Origin: an uncultured Oscillospiraceae bacterium
Lineage (GTDB): Bacteria; Bacillota; Clostridia; Oscillospirales; Oscillospiraceae
Length of the DNA stretch: 17,931 nt
NCBI GenBank assembly: GCA_910588455.1
Contig: CAJUPG010000042.1
Span: 1 to 17,931 of the forward strand
Direction: 5' to 3'
The notes beneath the pieces were generated by a model. That model was given only the letters and a program-made list of their open reading frames with translations. It was not told the DNA's origin and ran no database searches. Below are positions 1 through 7,346 of the stretch, piece by piece; the first letter of the stretch is position 1; each line of letters opens with the position of its first letter. The position numbers were made by a program, and so were the translations under genes.

Positions 1-2956
1 GGTTGGCGATGTTCACCGGGATGTCGTCGGGGAACAGGTGGACGTGGAAGTCCCCCGCCACCGACAGGTTGACAATCTGCCGCCGGATCAGATGGGGCTG
101 GGCCTTTTTGGACCAGGAGAACTCGTCCACCGCCAGGTACACCTCGAAGCCCAGATCCCGGATGGCGTGGACAATGCCCTTATGGGACAGGGTGAAGGGG
201 TCGAAGGTGCCGGGGAAGAAGGCGATCTTTTTGGGGGAGGTAAAGGAGAAGGGGCCCTGCTCCAGCCGGTGCCGGGCGATAAAGCGGTTGATGTGGGCCA
301 GGGCGGAGGCCCGGTAAAATACGGTGAGGGCGTCCTCCTGGGGGTCGGGCTGGGTGAGGAAGAGCAGCTTCCGGTAGCACAGGGAGAACAGGTCCGACTT
401 CTGCTCCGGGCTGAGGCGGCCGCTCTCAAACAGCAGCTTGCCGATGACCAGAAGGGCCTCCTGCCGCACGGCCTCCCGGTAGTGGGCCAGCCCCTGGAGC
501 AGCAGGTCCAGCAGCTGCTGGTGCCGCTGCTCGTACCGGGCGGTGGTCTCGGTGAACCGGCCCCGGTAAGTTGGGTAGTATTGCAGCAGCACCGCGATGG
601 TGTTCAGGGCGCCGGCCACGGCGCTGTGGTTGGGGGAGCCCAGCAGCGTTTTCAGCCAGAGCACCTGCTCGTCCAGCTCGCTGGGGTGCAGGTACAGGGC
701 GGCCTGGCCCAGATATTCGGGGATGTACTTGGAAATCTCATACTGCCCCATCTCCAGGCCCTTGCCCAGCTCCACCACCACCTCGTTGCGCTGCTCCCGC
801 CGCAGCCGGGGCAGAATCCGCACCAGGGCGTCGCCGGCGTTGTGACGGACCACCACCCGCTCAGAGACTTTGACCAGATTGGAAAAGTGGGTGGAAATGT
901 GCAGGATATGGTCCATAAGGCCGTGCTCCACCTGGTCCCGCAGCAGCTCGATGCCCACTACCTTGGCAATCCAGGGGGTGGCGATTTTCAGGTTGTCCAA
1001 AAAGACCTCGCCGGTCACGTCCCGCTCGTAGAGCTGCCGCCGGTGGAGGGACACGTCCTCCCGGGCCCGGCGCAAAATCCGGTACTGCAAAAAAACCAGA
1101 GGCAGGCTGTTCTGGGGGATTTGCCGGGCGATTTCCACGATCCGCCGCAGCTGGGGGTGGTCCTGGGGCAGGGAGCGCTCCGCCTCCCGGAGGAACAGCA
1201 GGGCGGCCACCTGTAGGCGCAGCTCCTCCGACCGGGCGAAGTAGGCGGCGAATTCAATCAGCTCTCCCCGGGTGGCCTCGTCGTAATACTGGGGGGGCAG
1301 GTGGCAGATGGCGTCCAGCAGGGTAAAGGCCGTATCCGGGTCCCGCTCCTCGGGCTTGCGGTAGTACCGCAGCAGGGCCCCGATAAACCGGGGGGCGGTC
1401 TCCGGCCGGCCGTATTGCAGGGCGGAGTCCACCACCAGCTTCAGGGTGTAGCCGATGTGGCCCCGCTGCTGGGCGGTGGTCCGGTGGTCGGGGTAGATGA
1501 TTTTGTCCAGATACTGCTCCCAGAGGGTGAAGGGGACCTCCTCCGCCGGGTCGGCCTGGGCGTCCACGGGCAGCTCCTTCCGATAGACCAGGTGAAACCG
1601 GGCGATGATCTGGCCGATGAGGGCGGCGGCCTGCCGGCGGATATCGCCCTCACGGTGGGTGAGCAGCTCATACAAAAAGGCCAGGGCCTGGGTCTTCTGT
1701 GAGACGGACAGATAGGTGTTGTACTCCCCGAAAATGTTCAGATAGGCCCGGAGCTGCTGCCAGCTCTTGGTGGAGCGGGCGCTCTCAATCAGGTTGCCGA
1801 ACTTGCGCTCGTTGGACAGCTGGTGCATCAGCTTCAGGTTGTGCTCTACGGACAGGAGGATCAGCCGGTCCACCGTCTCGTCGGGACCCATGAGGGAGGG
1901 GTCCTTCAGGGGGGCGGGGCGGCGGTGGTCCCCGGCCAGGGTCACGTCCACCCCCTGGCTGACCATGTAGTCCTCAAAGTCGTGGAGCTTGCCATATACG
2001 AACTCATACCGGCGGCGCTTGGCCTGGTCCACGTTGTCCAGCTTGGACAGGATCACCTGGAAGGACTGGTCCAGGGGGTACAGAACTGTAATTTCATTGC
2101 CCTGGGGGTCCCGGTCCTGCTTGCACCGGAAGTCGGCGTAGATGAGACACAGCGCCTCCACCGAGAGAGTGTCCAGCTCCAGATCCCAGGTGGAGTGATT
2201 GGAGGCGATGTGGCTCACGTCCTCCATTTTCCGCTTTTGCAGCCACTGGTCGGTGTAGTAGTAGTGGAGATAGGGCACCCGCTCCCCGGGGCGGCAGCCG
2301 AACTTGCCCAGATCGTGGGCGGCGGCAGCGGCGGAAATGAGGGCCAGGTCGATTTCCGTGCCGGACCTGGCAAGCCCCTGGGCCACGGACAGGGCGATGT
2401 GGTGGACCCCGGCGATGTGCCCCAGGGTTTTGAAGGGGGTCGCCTCCAGCCCCAGGCGCATCAGCTCATACAGGTACTCCTCCCGCCAGGCGGCCAGGAA
2501 GCGGCGGTAGGATTTGGCGCTGTCACAGCCGGCGTACTCCTCCTCGCTCAAAAAGCGGAAGTCCACCAGGGGATCGGCGGGCAGCTCCTGCCGCTCCAGA
2601 TCCAGCAGAACCTGTAAAACCGTCAGGTAGAACCTGGCCCCGCCGGAAAACGGAGCCGCGTCGGAGGCGAAGCCGCTGCCCGGGTACATGATCTCCCGGA
2701 TATACCGGTAGCAGAAGGACAGCCACCCGTCGGGGGGCTCGGGGGCGATGGCGTCCAGAATGGGGCGGCACAGCTCCAGCACCTGGGCGCAGGTGAGACG
2801 CTGGCGGATGGGCAGCAGACGGGCCAGCCCCTCCTCCCACTGGCTGTTTTTCAGCAGGGTTTTGGCGGCATGACGGCCGGAGAGAAAGGGCAGGTCCCGG
2901 CGGCTGAGCTCTTCGGCCAGATCCGCGGTGATCTGCCGCATTTGTTTTTCGTTCAT
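1..2956 (-). CDS. HD domain / helical repeat / nucleotidyltransferase fusion protein, C-terminus outside window
   Basis: The frame is open from an ATG at 2956 to the window edge: 985 codons with no stop seen. An ACGGAGGT ribosome site at 2963-2970 supports the start. An HD metal-dependent phosphohydrolase core lies around residues 180-260, with a His pair at 185-186, HDLGKFG at 214-220 and a later IYADF segment. Residues of roughly 400-900 look like a mainly helical, leucine-rich solenoid (HEAT-like, by appearance only). Near the visible end, KKIAFFPGTFDPFTLSHKG (residues up to 927) is the nucleotide-binding loop of the cytidylyltransferase/NadD/CoaD superfamily; the usual (H/T)xGH reads TLSH, so Gly is replaced by Ser. 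In many Firmicutes nadD is followed by the HD hydrolase gene yqeK, so the fusion recalls that pairing, but the substrate is unknown. The domain calls are fairly sure; the function is not. Confidence 0.85.
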   Translation of the reverse strand, partial: MNEKQMRQITADLAEELSRRDLPFLSGRHAAKTLLKNSQWEEGLARLLPIRQRLTCAQVLELCRPILDAIAPEPPDGWLSFCYRYIREIMYPGSGFASDAAPFSGGARFYLTVLQVLLDLERQELPADPLVDFRFLSEEEYAGCDSAKSYRRFLAAWREEYLYELMRLGLEATPFKTLGHIAGVHHIALSVAQGLARSGTEIDLALISAAAAAHDLGKFGCRPGERVPYLHYYYTDQWLQKRKMEDVSHIASNHSTWDLELDTLSVEALCLIYADFRCKQDRDPQGNEITVLYPLDQSFQVILSKLDNVDQAKRRRYEFVYGKLHDFEDYMVSQGVDVTLAGDHRRPAPLKDPSLMGPDETVDRLILLSVEHNLKLMHQLSNERKFGNLIESARSTKSWQQLRAYLNIFGEYNTYLSVSQKTQALAFLYELLTHREGDIRRQAAALIGQIIARFHLVYRKELPVDAQADPAEEVPFTLWEQYLDKIIYPDHRTTAQQRGHIGYTLKLVVDSALQYGRPETAPRFIGALLRYYRKPEERDPDTAFTLLDAICHLPPQYYDEATRGELIEFAAYFARSEELRLQVAALLFLREAERSLPQDHPQLRRIVEIARQIPQNSLPLVFLQYRILRRAREDVSLHRRQLYERDVTGEVFLDNLKIATPWIAKVVGIELLRDQVEHGLMDHILHISTHFSNLVKVSERVVVRHNAGDALVRILPRLRREQRNEVVVELGKGLEMGQYEISKYIPEYLGQAALYLHPSELDEQVLWLKTLLGSPNHSAVAGALNTIAVLLQYYPTYRGRFTETTARYEQRHQQLLDLLLQGLAHYREAVRQEALLVIGKLLFESGRLSPEQKSDLFSLCYRKLLFLTQPDPQEDALTVFYRASALAHINRFIARHRLEQGPFSFTSPKKIAFFPGTFDPFTLSHKGIVHAIRDLGFEVYLAVDEFSWSKKAQPHLIRRQIVNLSVAGDFHVHLFPDDIPVNIAN

Positions 2957-2997
2957 GCAAATACCTCCGTAAGCCAGACGGCGGGATAGTCGCATTT

Positions 2998-3026
2998 AGT
3001 GTATCACAGTTTTTCTCGATTGACAA
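2998..3026 (-). promoter_or_regulatory. Sigma-70-type promoter of the HD/nucleotidyltransferase gene
   Basis: On the minus strand, TTGTCA (3026-3021), a 17-base spacer and TACACT (3003-2998) precede the gene, with a TGA just before the -10 that forms an extended -10 element. Predicted start is near 2991, giving a leader of about 35 bases. The -35 box overlaps that of the divergent promoter. Confidence 0.65.
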
Positions 3027-3048
3027 TCATTTGAAGAGAGGCTAATAT
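3020..3048 (+). promoter_or_regulatory. Sigma-70-type promoter of the EFR1-type ferredoxin gene
   Basis: A perfect TTGACA at 3020-3025, a 17-base spacer and TAATAT at 3043-3048 form a near-consensus promoter. The predicted start near 3055 leaves a leader of only about 17 bases, with the AGAGGAGGG ribosome site almost at its 5' end. Confidence 0.8.
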
Positions 3049-3071
3049 ATTTTGCAAGAGGAGGGATTTTC

Positions 3072-3884
3072 TTGAATATCCAAAAAATCTGTGTGGTCTT
3101 TTTCAGTCCCACCGGCGGCGTGGAAAAAGCGGCCCGGATTGTGGCCGGGGAGCTGGGCCGGCGGCTGAACCTGGAGCCGGAGTACATCAATTTCACCAAG
3201 CCGGAGGCCCGCCGGCAGGACTTCCGCTTCGGCCCGTCTGACCTGGTGATTGCCGCGTCCCCTGTGTACGCCGGCCGTCTGCCCAACAAAATCATGCCCG
3301 ATTACAAGGCCCGCCTGTTCGGGGAAAATACCCCGGCGGTGCCCGTATGCGTGTTTGGCAACCGGAACTATGACGAAGCTCTGCGGGAGTGGATTCTGCT
3401 GCTGGAGGAAAACGGCTTCCAGATTGCCGGGGCCGCGGCCTTCGCCGGACGGCACGCCTTCTCCGACCGGGTGGGCGCCGGCCGTCCCGACGAGGCGGAC
3501 CAGGCGCAGATGCTGGCCTTCGCCGGGCAGGTCGCGGACAAGCTGGCCGGAGAGGCGCTGCCTCTGCTGGAGGTGGACCGCAGCGAAATCGGCCCCTACT
3601 ACACCCCCTTGAAGGCGGACAAAACCCCCGCCAGGTTTTTAAAGGCGAAGCCCCTCACCGACTGGGGCAAATGCTCCCGCTGCGGAGCCTGCGCACGGGC
3701 CTGCCCGGTGGGGAGCATTGACCCGGGCACCATGGACGCGGTGGGCCTGTGCATCAAGTGCCAGGCCTGCGTGCGCCGCTGCACGGTCCATGCCAAGTAT
3801 TTTGAGGACCCGGATTTTCTCTCCCATGTGGCGATGCTGGAGCAGAATTATACGGCCCGGGCAGAAAACTTGGTATTGGTCTGA
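3072..3884 (+). CDS. EFR1-type flavodoxin-ferredoxin fusion protein
   Basis: This 270-residue soluble protein should carry electrons between FMN and two [4Fe-4S] clusters; its partner is unknown. The N-terminal flavodoxin half shows the FMN phosphate loop SPTGGVEK (12-19), SPVYAGRLP (63-71) and FGNRNYDEAL (95-104). The C-terminal ferredoxin half has C201/C204/C207/C211-P and C227/C230/C233/C237, which is two complete 4Fe-4S sets. The start is TTG at 3072, chosen because AGAGGAGGG at 3057-3065 sits at good spacing and no nearby ATG fits. The gene stands alone between its own promoter and a terminator. The name EFR1 reflects the domain order known in Clostridia; no specific metabolic partner is encoded nearby. 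Confidence 0.9.
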   Translation: MNIQKICVVFFSPTGGVEKAARIVAGELGRRLNLEPEYINFTKPEARRQDFRFGPSDLVIAASPVYAGRLPNKIMPDYKARLFGENTPAVPVCVFGNRNYDEALREWILLLEENGFQIAGAAAFAGRHAFSDRVGAGRPDEADQAQMLAFAGQVADKLAGEALPLLEVDRSEIGPYYTPLKADKTPARFLKAKPLTDWGKCSRCGACARACPVGSIDPGTMDAVGLCIKCQACVRRCTVHAKYFEDPDFLSHVAMLEQNYTARAENLVLV

Positions 3885-3887
3885 TCG

Positions 3888-3930
3888 AAAAAACGCCCGC
3901 CCGCTGTGCGCTCCACAGCGGGCGGGTTTC
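3888..3930. terminator. Bidirectional rho-independent terminator
   Basis: A perfect 13-bp stem (3896-3908 with 3914-3926) and a 5-base loop is followed by TTTCTTT on the plus strand and by TTTTTT two bases past the stem on the minus strand. It lies between the convergent ferredoxin and M56 sensor genes and can serve both. Confidence 0.92.
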
Positions 3931-3931
3931 T

Positions 3932-6070
3932 TTATGTGCCGGCCTTCAGTTGTCCGAACCACTCCCGGAGAAGGGAGTATACCCCCTCCGCCTCCGTCAA
4001 ATAATACTGGTTTTCTCTCCTGATCTGTACAAAATTTCCATGCCCATACGCCGTGACCGCCCAGTCCTCCCCCTGGGACAGCTGGAGTGCGTCATCAAGA
4101 TACAGGCCGTACACCGGCGAATGGGGTTCCCACGCGCATTCCTTCAGCTCACGGCTGCGTTCCGCCGGGCAGAGGGTCTCATAGCACCCCCGCTCCACGT
4201 TTTCCGCATACCTCCGAAGCTCTACGGGTGCGCCCTCCTGGAGACGGTCGAAAATAGTTTCCAGGGCCTCTTTGCTTGCGGCAGTCCACTGCAGCTGTAT
4301 GTTCCAATTTTCCAGGATAAGATAGACTCCATTGGCTATAAATTCATAGGAGCGGCCCTCCGTTTCCAGGACGACAGCGCTCATGTTTCTATACGCGGTG
4401 ATGGTCCAGTCCCCACCCTGAGACAGACTGACGGGACGGAGCGTGTTCTGTCTGGAGATGGACATAAGAACGCTGGGGCTCCAGGTACACTCCTTCAGCT
4501 GAAGGACATACTCCGCTGCCAGACCGGTCTCCCAGACGTTTTCCCAAAGGATTTGCGCCTCCTGCTCGCCTGTACCCCGCAGCTGTAAGGGCGCGCCCTC
4601 CCGGATGCTGTCCAGAACCCGCTGCAGCGCCTCCCTGGCGCTGGCTTCGTCCGTGGCTGGTTCCTGTACCGTATAGTTTGTCTCATACCAATCGCGGATG
4701 GCGTCCTCCCAGTTGTCGTTGGCCCCGAAGAACTCCGGGACGTCAACGACCAGCTCGTCGTAGAGAATATCATAGCTGTCGTCATCATATTTCAGAGCAA
4801 TGACCATATGTCCGCCCGGCTCCAGGGCGTACCAGCCGTCGTCATCCCGGCCCATTCCGCCAATCAGCAGAACATCGTCCACATCCAGCTTATGCCAGCG
4901 CTCAAAGCTCCAGCCCTCCAGAACCCCATTGGGAGCCAAATCCGGAACCTCCGCCCTTTTTTCCAAATGCGCGGCCATTCCGCCTAAAACCTTCGCCGTG
5001 GCCCGCTGATTCGATGTGGTAACGTATTCGATTTCTTCTTCCCGGGGAACCGCGTAACTCTCTATGGTCCAGTACTGCCCGGTATGCTCAACTACCCACT
5101 CCGCCACAGGTCCCGGCTCCCAGCCCCAGGGGATCACAACCCGTGGATTTACCCCGCAGGCGGCCGTTACCCCCATACACAGAACTCCCGCGCAAGCCAG
5201 TACCCACGCCTTTGGCCTTTGCCACCGCAGCACATTGCGCACCCGCCCCTTTGTGCCGCCCGCCCCGAAGGCCAGCGGCGTGCCGGAAATGATGGTCCGT
5301 CCGGCGGCCAGCCGGAGCAGGGCTGCGGAGTAATCCGCCCGGGCCTGCGCATTCAGCCCCTTCACCACCGCCTCGTCGCAGCTCATTTCCATATCTCGCC
5401 CCGCCAGCACAAAGGCCAGCCACACCAGGGGATTGAACCAGTGTAAGCACAGGGCCAGAAAGGCCAGCAGCTTGACGATATGGTCCAGCCGCCGGATGTG
5501 ATACCGCTCATGGAGCAGAACATAGCGCCGCTCCCCCTCCGGCAGAGAGGAGGGCAGATAAATTTTGGGCCGGAACACCCCCAGCACAAAGGCCGTCTGG
5601 ATGTGGTCCGCCAGCCATATGTTTTGCTCCAGCCGGACCGCTCCCACCAGCCTGCGCCGCAGCTTTCCCAGGGAAATCAGACCGTACAGCGCCACCGTCC
5701 CCACTCCCGCCAGCCAAATCACCGCCAGAGGGTCCACCGGCTCCGGTTCCGGCTGGGGCTCCGCTTCCGGCCGGAGAAATACGTTGGCCGGGGGCGGAAA
5801 CGCGGCCTGCGGAACCTTTGGGTCCGGGGGCAGGACGTACTCCATCCGGCTGGTCATGGGGCTGGCCGCCCTCACGGACTGGAGGTCCACCAGCTCCAGC
5901 ACGGAAAATTCCGCCGAGAGGGACACCGGACACAGCAGGCGAAACAGCACCACCGCCCACAGCCCGTAAGAGAAGGCCCGGGGGGCCCGCCGGAGAAGCA
6001 GCCGGACAAACAGCACCAGGACAATGATTACGCTGGCCGTCAGGCTCATGTTGTATACCGCCGCAAACAC
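3932..6070 (-). CDS. BlaR1/MecR1-type M56 membrane metallopeptidase sensor with duplicated extracellular domain
   Basis: This is the probable signal-transducing partner of the BlaI-type repressor just upstream. Residue numbers use the GTG start at 6070 (712 residues), which lies 4 bases after the repressor stop with GGGGGTGA before it; TTG 6094 and ATG 6049 are alternatives. Membrane segments lie near 11-26, 32-48 and 117-135. The M56 zinc motif HERYH is at 187-191, followed by a hydrophobic stretch and DMEMSCDE (226-233) with the likely third ligand. A further membrane helix (about 289-306) leads into a roughly 400-residue outer domain. That domain is not a recognisable penicillin-binding domain: its last 230 residues are two copies of an unfamiliar ~110-residue unit. 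Family knowledge says signal binding activates the protease and inactivates the repressor. A beta-lactam signal is not supported here. Confidence 0.9.
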   Translation of the reverse strand: MFAAVYNMSLTASVIIVLVLFVRLLLRRAPRAFSYGLWAVVLFRLLCPVSLSAEFSVLELVDLQSVRAASPMTSRMEYVLPPDPKVPQAAFPPPANVFLRPEAEPQPEPEPVDPLAVIWLAGVGTVALYGLISLGKLRRRLVGAVRLEQNIWLADHIQTAFVLGVFRPKIYLPSSLPEGERRYVLLHERYHIRRLDHIVKLLAFLALCLHWFNPLVWLAFVLAGRDMEMSCDEAVVKGLNAQARADYSAALLRLAAGRTIISGTPLAFGAGGTKGRVRNVLRWQRPKAWVLACAGVLCMGVTAACGVNPRVVIPWGWEPGPVAEWVVEHTGQYWTIESYAVPREEEIEYVTTSNQRATAKVLGGMAAHLEKRAEVPDLAPNGVLEGWSFERWHKLDVDDVLLIGGMGRDDDGWYALEPGGHMVIALKYDDDSYDILYDELVVDVPEFFGANDNWEDAIRDWYETNYTVQEPATDEASAREALQRVLDSIREGAPLQLRGTGEQEAQILWENVWETGLAAEYVLQLKECTWSPSVLMSISRQNTLRPVSLSQGGDWTITAYRNMSAVVLETEGRSYEFIANGVYLILENWNIQLQWTAASKEALETIFDRLQEGAPVELRRYAENVERGCYETLCPAERSRELKECAWEPHSPVYGLYLDDALQLSQGEDWAVTAYGHGNFVQIRRENQYYLTEAEGVYSLLREWFGQLKAGT
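3944..4633 (-). repeat. Tandem duplicated protein domain in the M56 sensor
   Basis: Unit A is encoded by 4633-4289 and unit B by 4270-3944. Matching blocks in order are EALQRVLDSIREGAPLQLR with EALETIFDRLQEGAPVELR, LKECTW with LKECAW, LSQGGDWTITAY with LSQGEDWAVTAY, and NGVYLILENWNIQL with EGVYSLLREWFGQL. The duplication is clear at protein level but has diverged, so it is old. Confidence 0.85.
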
Positions 6071-6074
6071 GCCC

Positions 6075-6434
6075 TCACCCCCTGCTCTGGTCAATCAGCC
6101 GCTGGAGCTGGGCAATTTCCTCCTCCGAGAGCCTTTTCCGGGTGGTAAACGCCGCCAGAAAGGCCGGCAGGGAGCCGGAAAAGGCCTCTTCCACAAACTG
6201 TTCGCTCTGGCGGGCGTAAAATTCCTCCCGGCTCATCCGGGCCGTGACCTGTCCCCCCTGGTTCTGGAACAGCCCCCGGTCACACAGCCGCCTGAGAACG
6301 GTATACGTGGTGGATTTTTTCCACTCCAGCTGCTCCTGGGCCAGACGGACCAGCTGGGTGGACGACACCGGAGCCCGCGCCCAGATCAGATCCGCAAAGC
6401 GGGACTCCACCGGACCTAAATTTACAGTACCCAT
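6075..6434 (-). CDS. BlaI/MecI/CopY-family transcriptional repressor
   Basis: A winged-helix repressor of 119 residues, the usual size for the family. ATG at 6434 is preferred over the in-frame ATG at 6440 because the AGGGGAGGT ribosome site abuts 6440 but sits about 7 bases from 6434. The DNA-binding part includes GPVESRFADLIWARAPVSS and the recognition region KKSTTYTVLRRLCDRGLF, both typical of BlaI/MecI; the C-terminal helical part (about 75-119) is the dimer region. A 19-base inverted repeat lies between its promoter and start, so self-repression is likely. It is followed at once by the M56 sensor gene. In the family, cleavage of the repressor after sensor activation relieves repression. 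Other targets are unknown, and no beta-lactamase gene is in view. Confidence 0.93.
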   Translation of the reverse strand: MGTVNLGPVESRFADLIWARAPVSSTQLVRLAQEQLEWKKSTTYTVLRRLCDRGLFQNQGGQVTARMSREEFYARQSEQFVEEAFSGSLPAFLAAFTTRKRLSEEEIAQLQRLIDQSRG

Positions 6435-6451
6435 AAACATACCTCCCCTTT

Positions 6452-6470
6452 GGTCTACTCTATGTAGACC
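6452..6470. promoter_or_regulatory. Candidate operator of the BlaI-type repressor
   Basis: A perfect inverted repeat, GGTCTAC - 5 bases - GTAGACC, resembles BlaI/MecI operators built on TAC/GTA half-sites. It lies at about +2 to +20 relative to the predicted start, where a bound repressor would block the promoter. Confidence 0.75.
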
Positions 6471-6478
6471 TCACGTAT

Positions 6479-6507
6479 AGTTTACAGATTATAGACCGGT
6501 TTGTCAA
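6479..6507 (-). promoter_or_regulatory. Promoter of the repressor-sensor operon
   Basis: Minus-strand TTGACA (6507-6502), a 17-base spacer and TAAACT (6484-6479). The -35 box overlaps the last codons of the upstream YitT-family gene, which ends at 6504. No terminator separates the two, so read-through from that gene is also possible. Confidence 0.75.
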
Positions 6508-7118
6508 GAGGAAGTTCGCCGGGAGGGCAGGGGCAGCCGCTGGATCAGGCCGATGATCTGCCCGGACAGGATCACCGTCAGCACCGAGTAGCCAATCCGT
6601 TTCAGGGGGATGTAGCTGATGGACAGGGCCAGCACCAGGAAATCGGACAGCAGATAAATCCACTCAATCTTCCAGCCCGTCAGACGGGCCGCGCTCATGG
6701 CCAGGGCGTCGTCCCCTCCGGTGGCCCCGCCGGCCCGGACGCACACCCCCGCCCCCACCCCTACAAACACCGCGCCCAGCACCGCCGCCGCCAGCGGCAT
6801 CTGGGCAAGTTGGGGCCAGAGGGGATCAAACTGCTCGTACACTTTATAAGATAGAGAGAAGGCCGCGCTGGACAGGGCGGAGTAGGCGAGAAATTCCCGG
6901 CCCAGCAGCTTCCAGCCCAGGGCATAGCAGGCGGCATTGAGCACAAAGCCCGACAGAGCGGGGGAGATGTGGAGCCAGTGCTCCAGCAGCAGGGTCATTC
7001 CCAGCACGCCCCCTTCCGTCACGCCGGAAAAAGAGTGGACATGGTACAGCCCAAAGGCCAAAAACGCGCTGCCCAGCAGCGCGGTGAGGGACGCCCCCCA
7101 TGTTACGTTTAATTTCAA
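6504..7118 (-). CDS. YitT-family integral membrane protein, short form
   Basis: A 204-residue polytopic membrane protein with about five or six hydrophobic segments (roughly 8-25, 38-50, 55-66, 74-90, 108-128, 152-180). Two glycine-rich blocks, SGVTEGGVLGM near 31-41 and RAGGATGGDDALAMS near 128-142, match the repeated signature of YitT/DUF161 proteins. Many YitT proteins are about 280 residues because of a C-terminal cytoplasmic DUF2179 domain; that domain is absent here. The start is TTG at 7118 with a weak GAGG site about 9 bases upstream; no in-frame ATG fits. The molecular function of the family is unknown. It has its own promoter and an unusual leader, and its 3' end carries the -35 of the next operon. 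Confidence 0.82.
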   Translation of the reverse strand: MKLNVTWGASLTALLGSAFLAFGLYHVHSFSGVTEGGVLGMTLLLEHWLHISPALSGFVLNAACYALGWKLLGREFLAYSALSSAAFSLSYKVYEQFDPLWPQLAQMPLAAAVLGAVFVGVGAGVCVRAGGATGGDDALAMSAARLTGWKIEWIYLLSDFLVLALSISYIPLKRIGYSVLTVILSGQIIGLIQRLPLPSRRTSS

Positions 7119-7146
7119 TGTTCCAAAACCTCAATTCGTGACATAG

Positions 7147-7181
7147 TTTGTTCCCGCCCATCCAGGAGGAGCGGGAACAAA
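7147..7181 (-). promoter_or_regulatory. Strong hairpin in the leader of the YitT-family gene
   Basis: A perfect 11-bp stem, TTTGTTCCCGC (7147-7157) with GCGGGAACAAA (7171-7181), closes a 13-base loop. On the minus strand no T-run follows, so it does not look like a terminator of that transcript. A T-rich stretch on the plus strand (7187-7196) begins six bases after the stem. It sits about 30 bases before the TTG start and may affect translation or RNA stability. Confidence 0.55.
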
Positions 7182-7194
7182 ACGCGTTTATTTT

Positions 7195-7248
7195 TTAGAG
7201 TCCGTCAATCCACGCCCCGGCGACGGCATGGTTTTTTATCCGCGCCAT
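7195..7248 (-). CDS. Possible 17-residue leader micro-ORF, overlapping frame
   Basis: ATG at 7248 has GGGAG 6 bases upstream and reads MARIKNHAVAGAWIDGL before TAA at 7197-7195. It overlaps the other micro-ORF, offset by 16 bases, so ribosomes could use only one at a time in this stretch. No known family is recognised. Confidence 0.3.
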   Translation of the reverse strand: MARIKNHAVAGAWIDGL

Positions 7249-7264
7249 AAAACACTCCCTTCAT
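7205..7264 (-). CDS. Possible 19-residue leader micro-ORF
   Basis: ATG at 7264 is preceded by TGAGG with a 6-base gap and reads MKGVFYGADKKPCRRRGVD before TGA at 7207-7205. The peptide is basic and hydrophilic and resembles no family I know. It overlaps a second micro-ORF in another frame and lies inside the predicted transcript leader. It is supported only by the start signal and position; it may be chance. Confidence 0.3.
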   Translation of the reverse strand: MKGVFYGADKKPCRRRGVD

Positions 7265-7303
7265 GCGATGCCTCAATTAAAATTTTACAGATGGTTTATC
7301 TTA

Positions 7304-7333
7304 ATAATACACTCCAAAACTCCGTAAAGTCAA
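7304..7333 (-). promoter_or_regulatory. Promoter of the YitT-family gene
   Basis: Minus-strand TTGACT (7333-7328), an 18-base spacer and TATTAT (7309-7304). The predicted start near 7297 gives a leader of about 180 bases before the TTG at 7118, much longer than for any other gene here. Confidence 0.7.
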
Positions 7334-7346
7334 GATCCTGTAGCGC

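Noticed and set aside
38..2617. Long plus-strand open frames opposite the HD/nucleotidyltransferase gene (38-1216, 1823-2617)
   Set aside because: Repetitive Gln/Leu/Gly/His composition without motifs; the minus strand encodes clear HD and nucleotidyltransferase motifs in one frame.
7180..7189. Palindrome AAACGCGTTT as an operator
   Set aside because: A single 10-base palindrome with no second copy near other promoters; it could be chance.
7147..7196. Hairpin near 7147-7181 as an intrinsic terminator
   Set aside because: No T-run follows the stem on the minus strand, and on the plus strand the T-rich stretch begins six bases after the stem with no plus-strand gene upstream.
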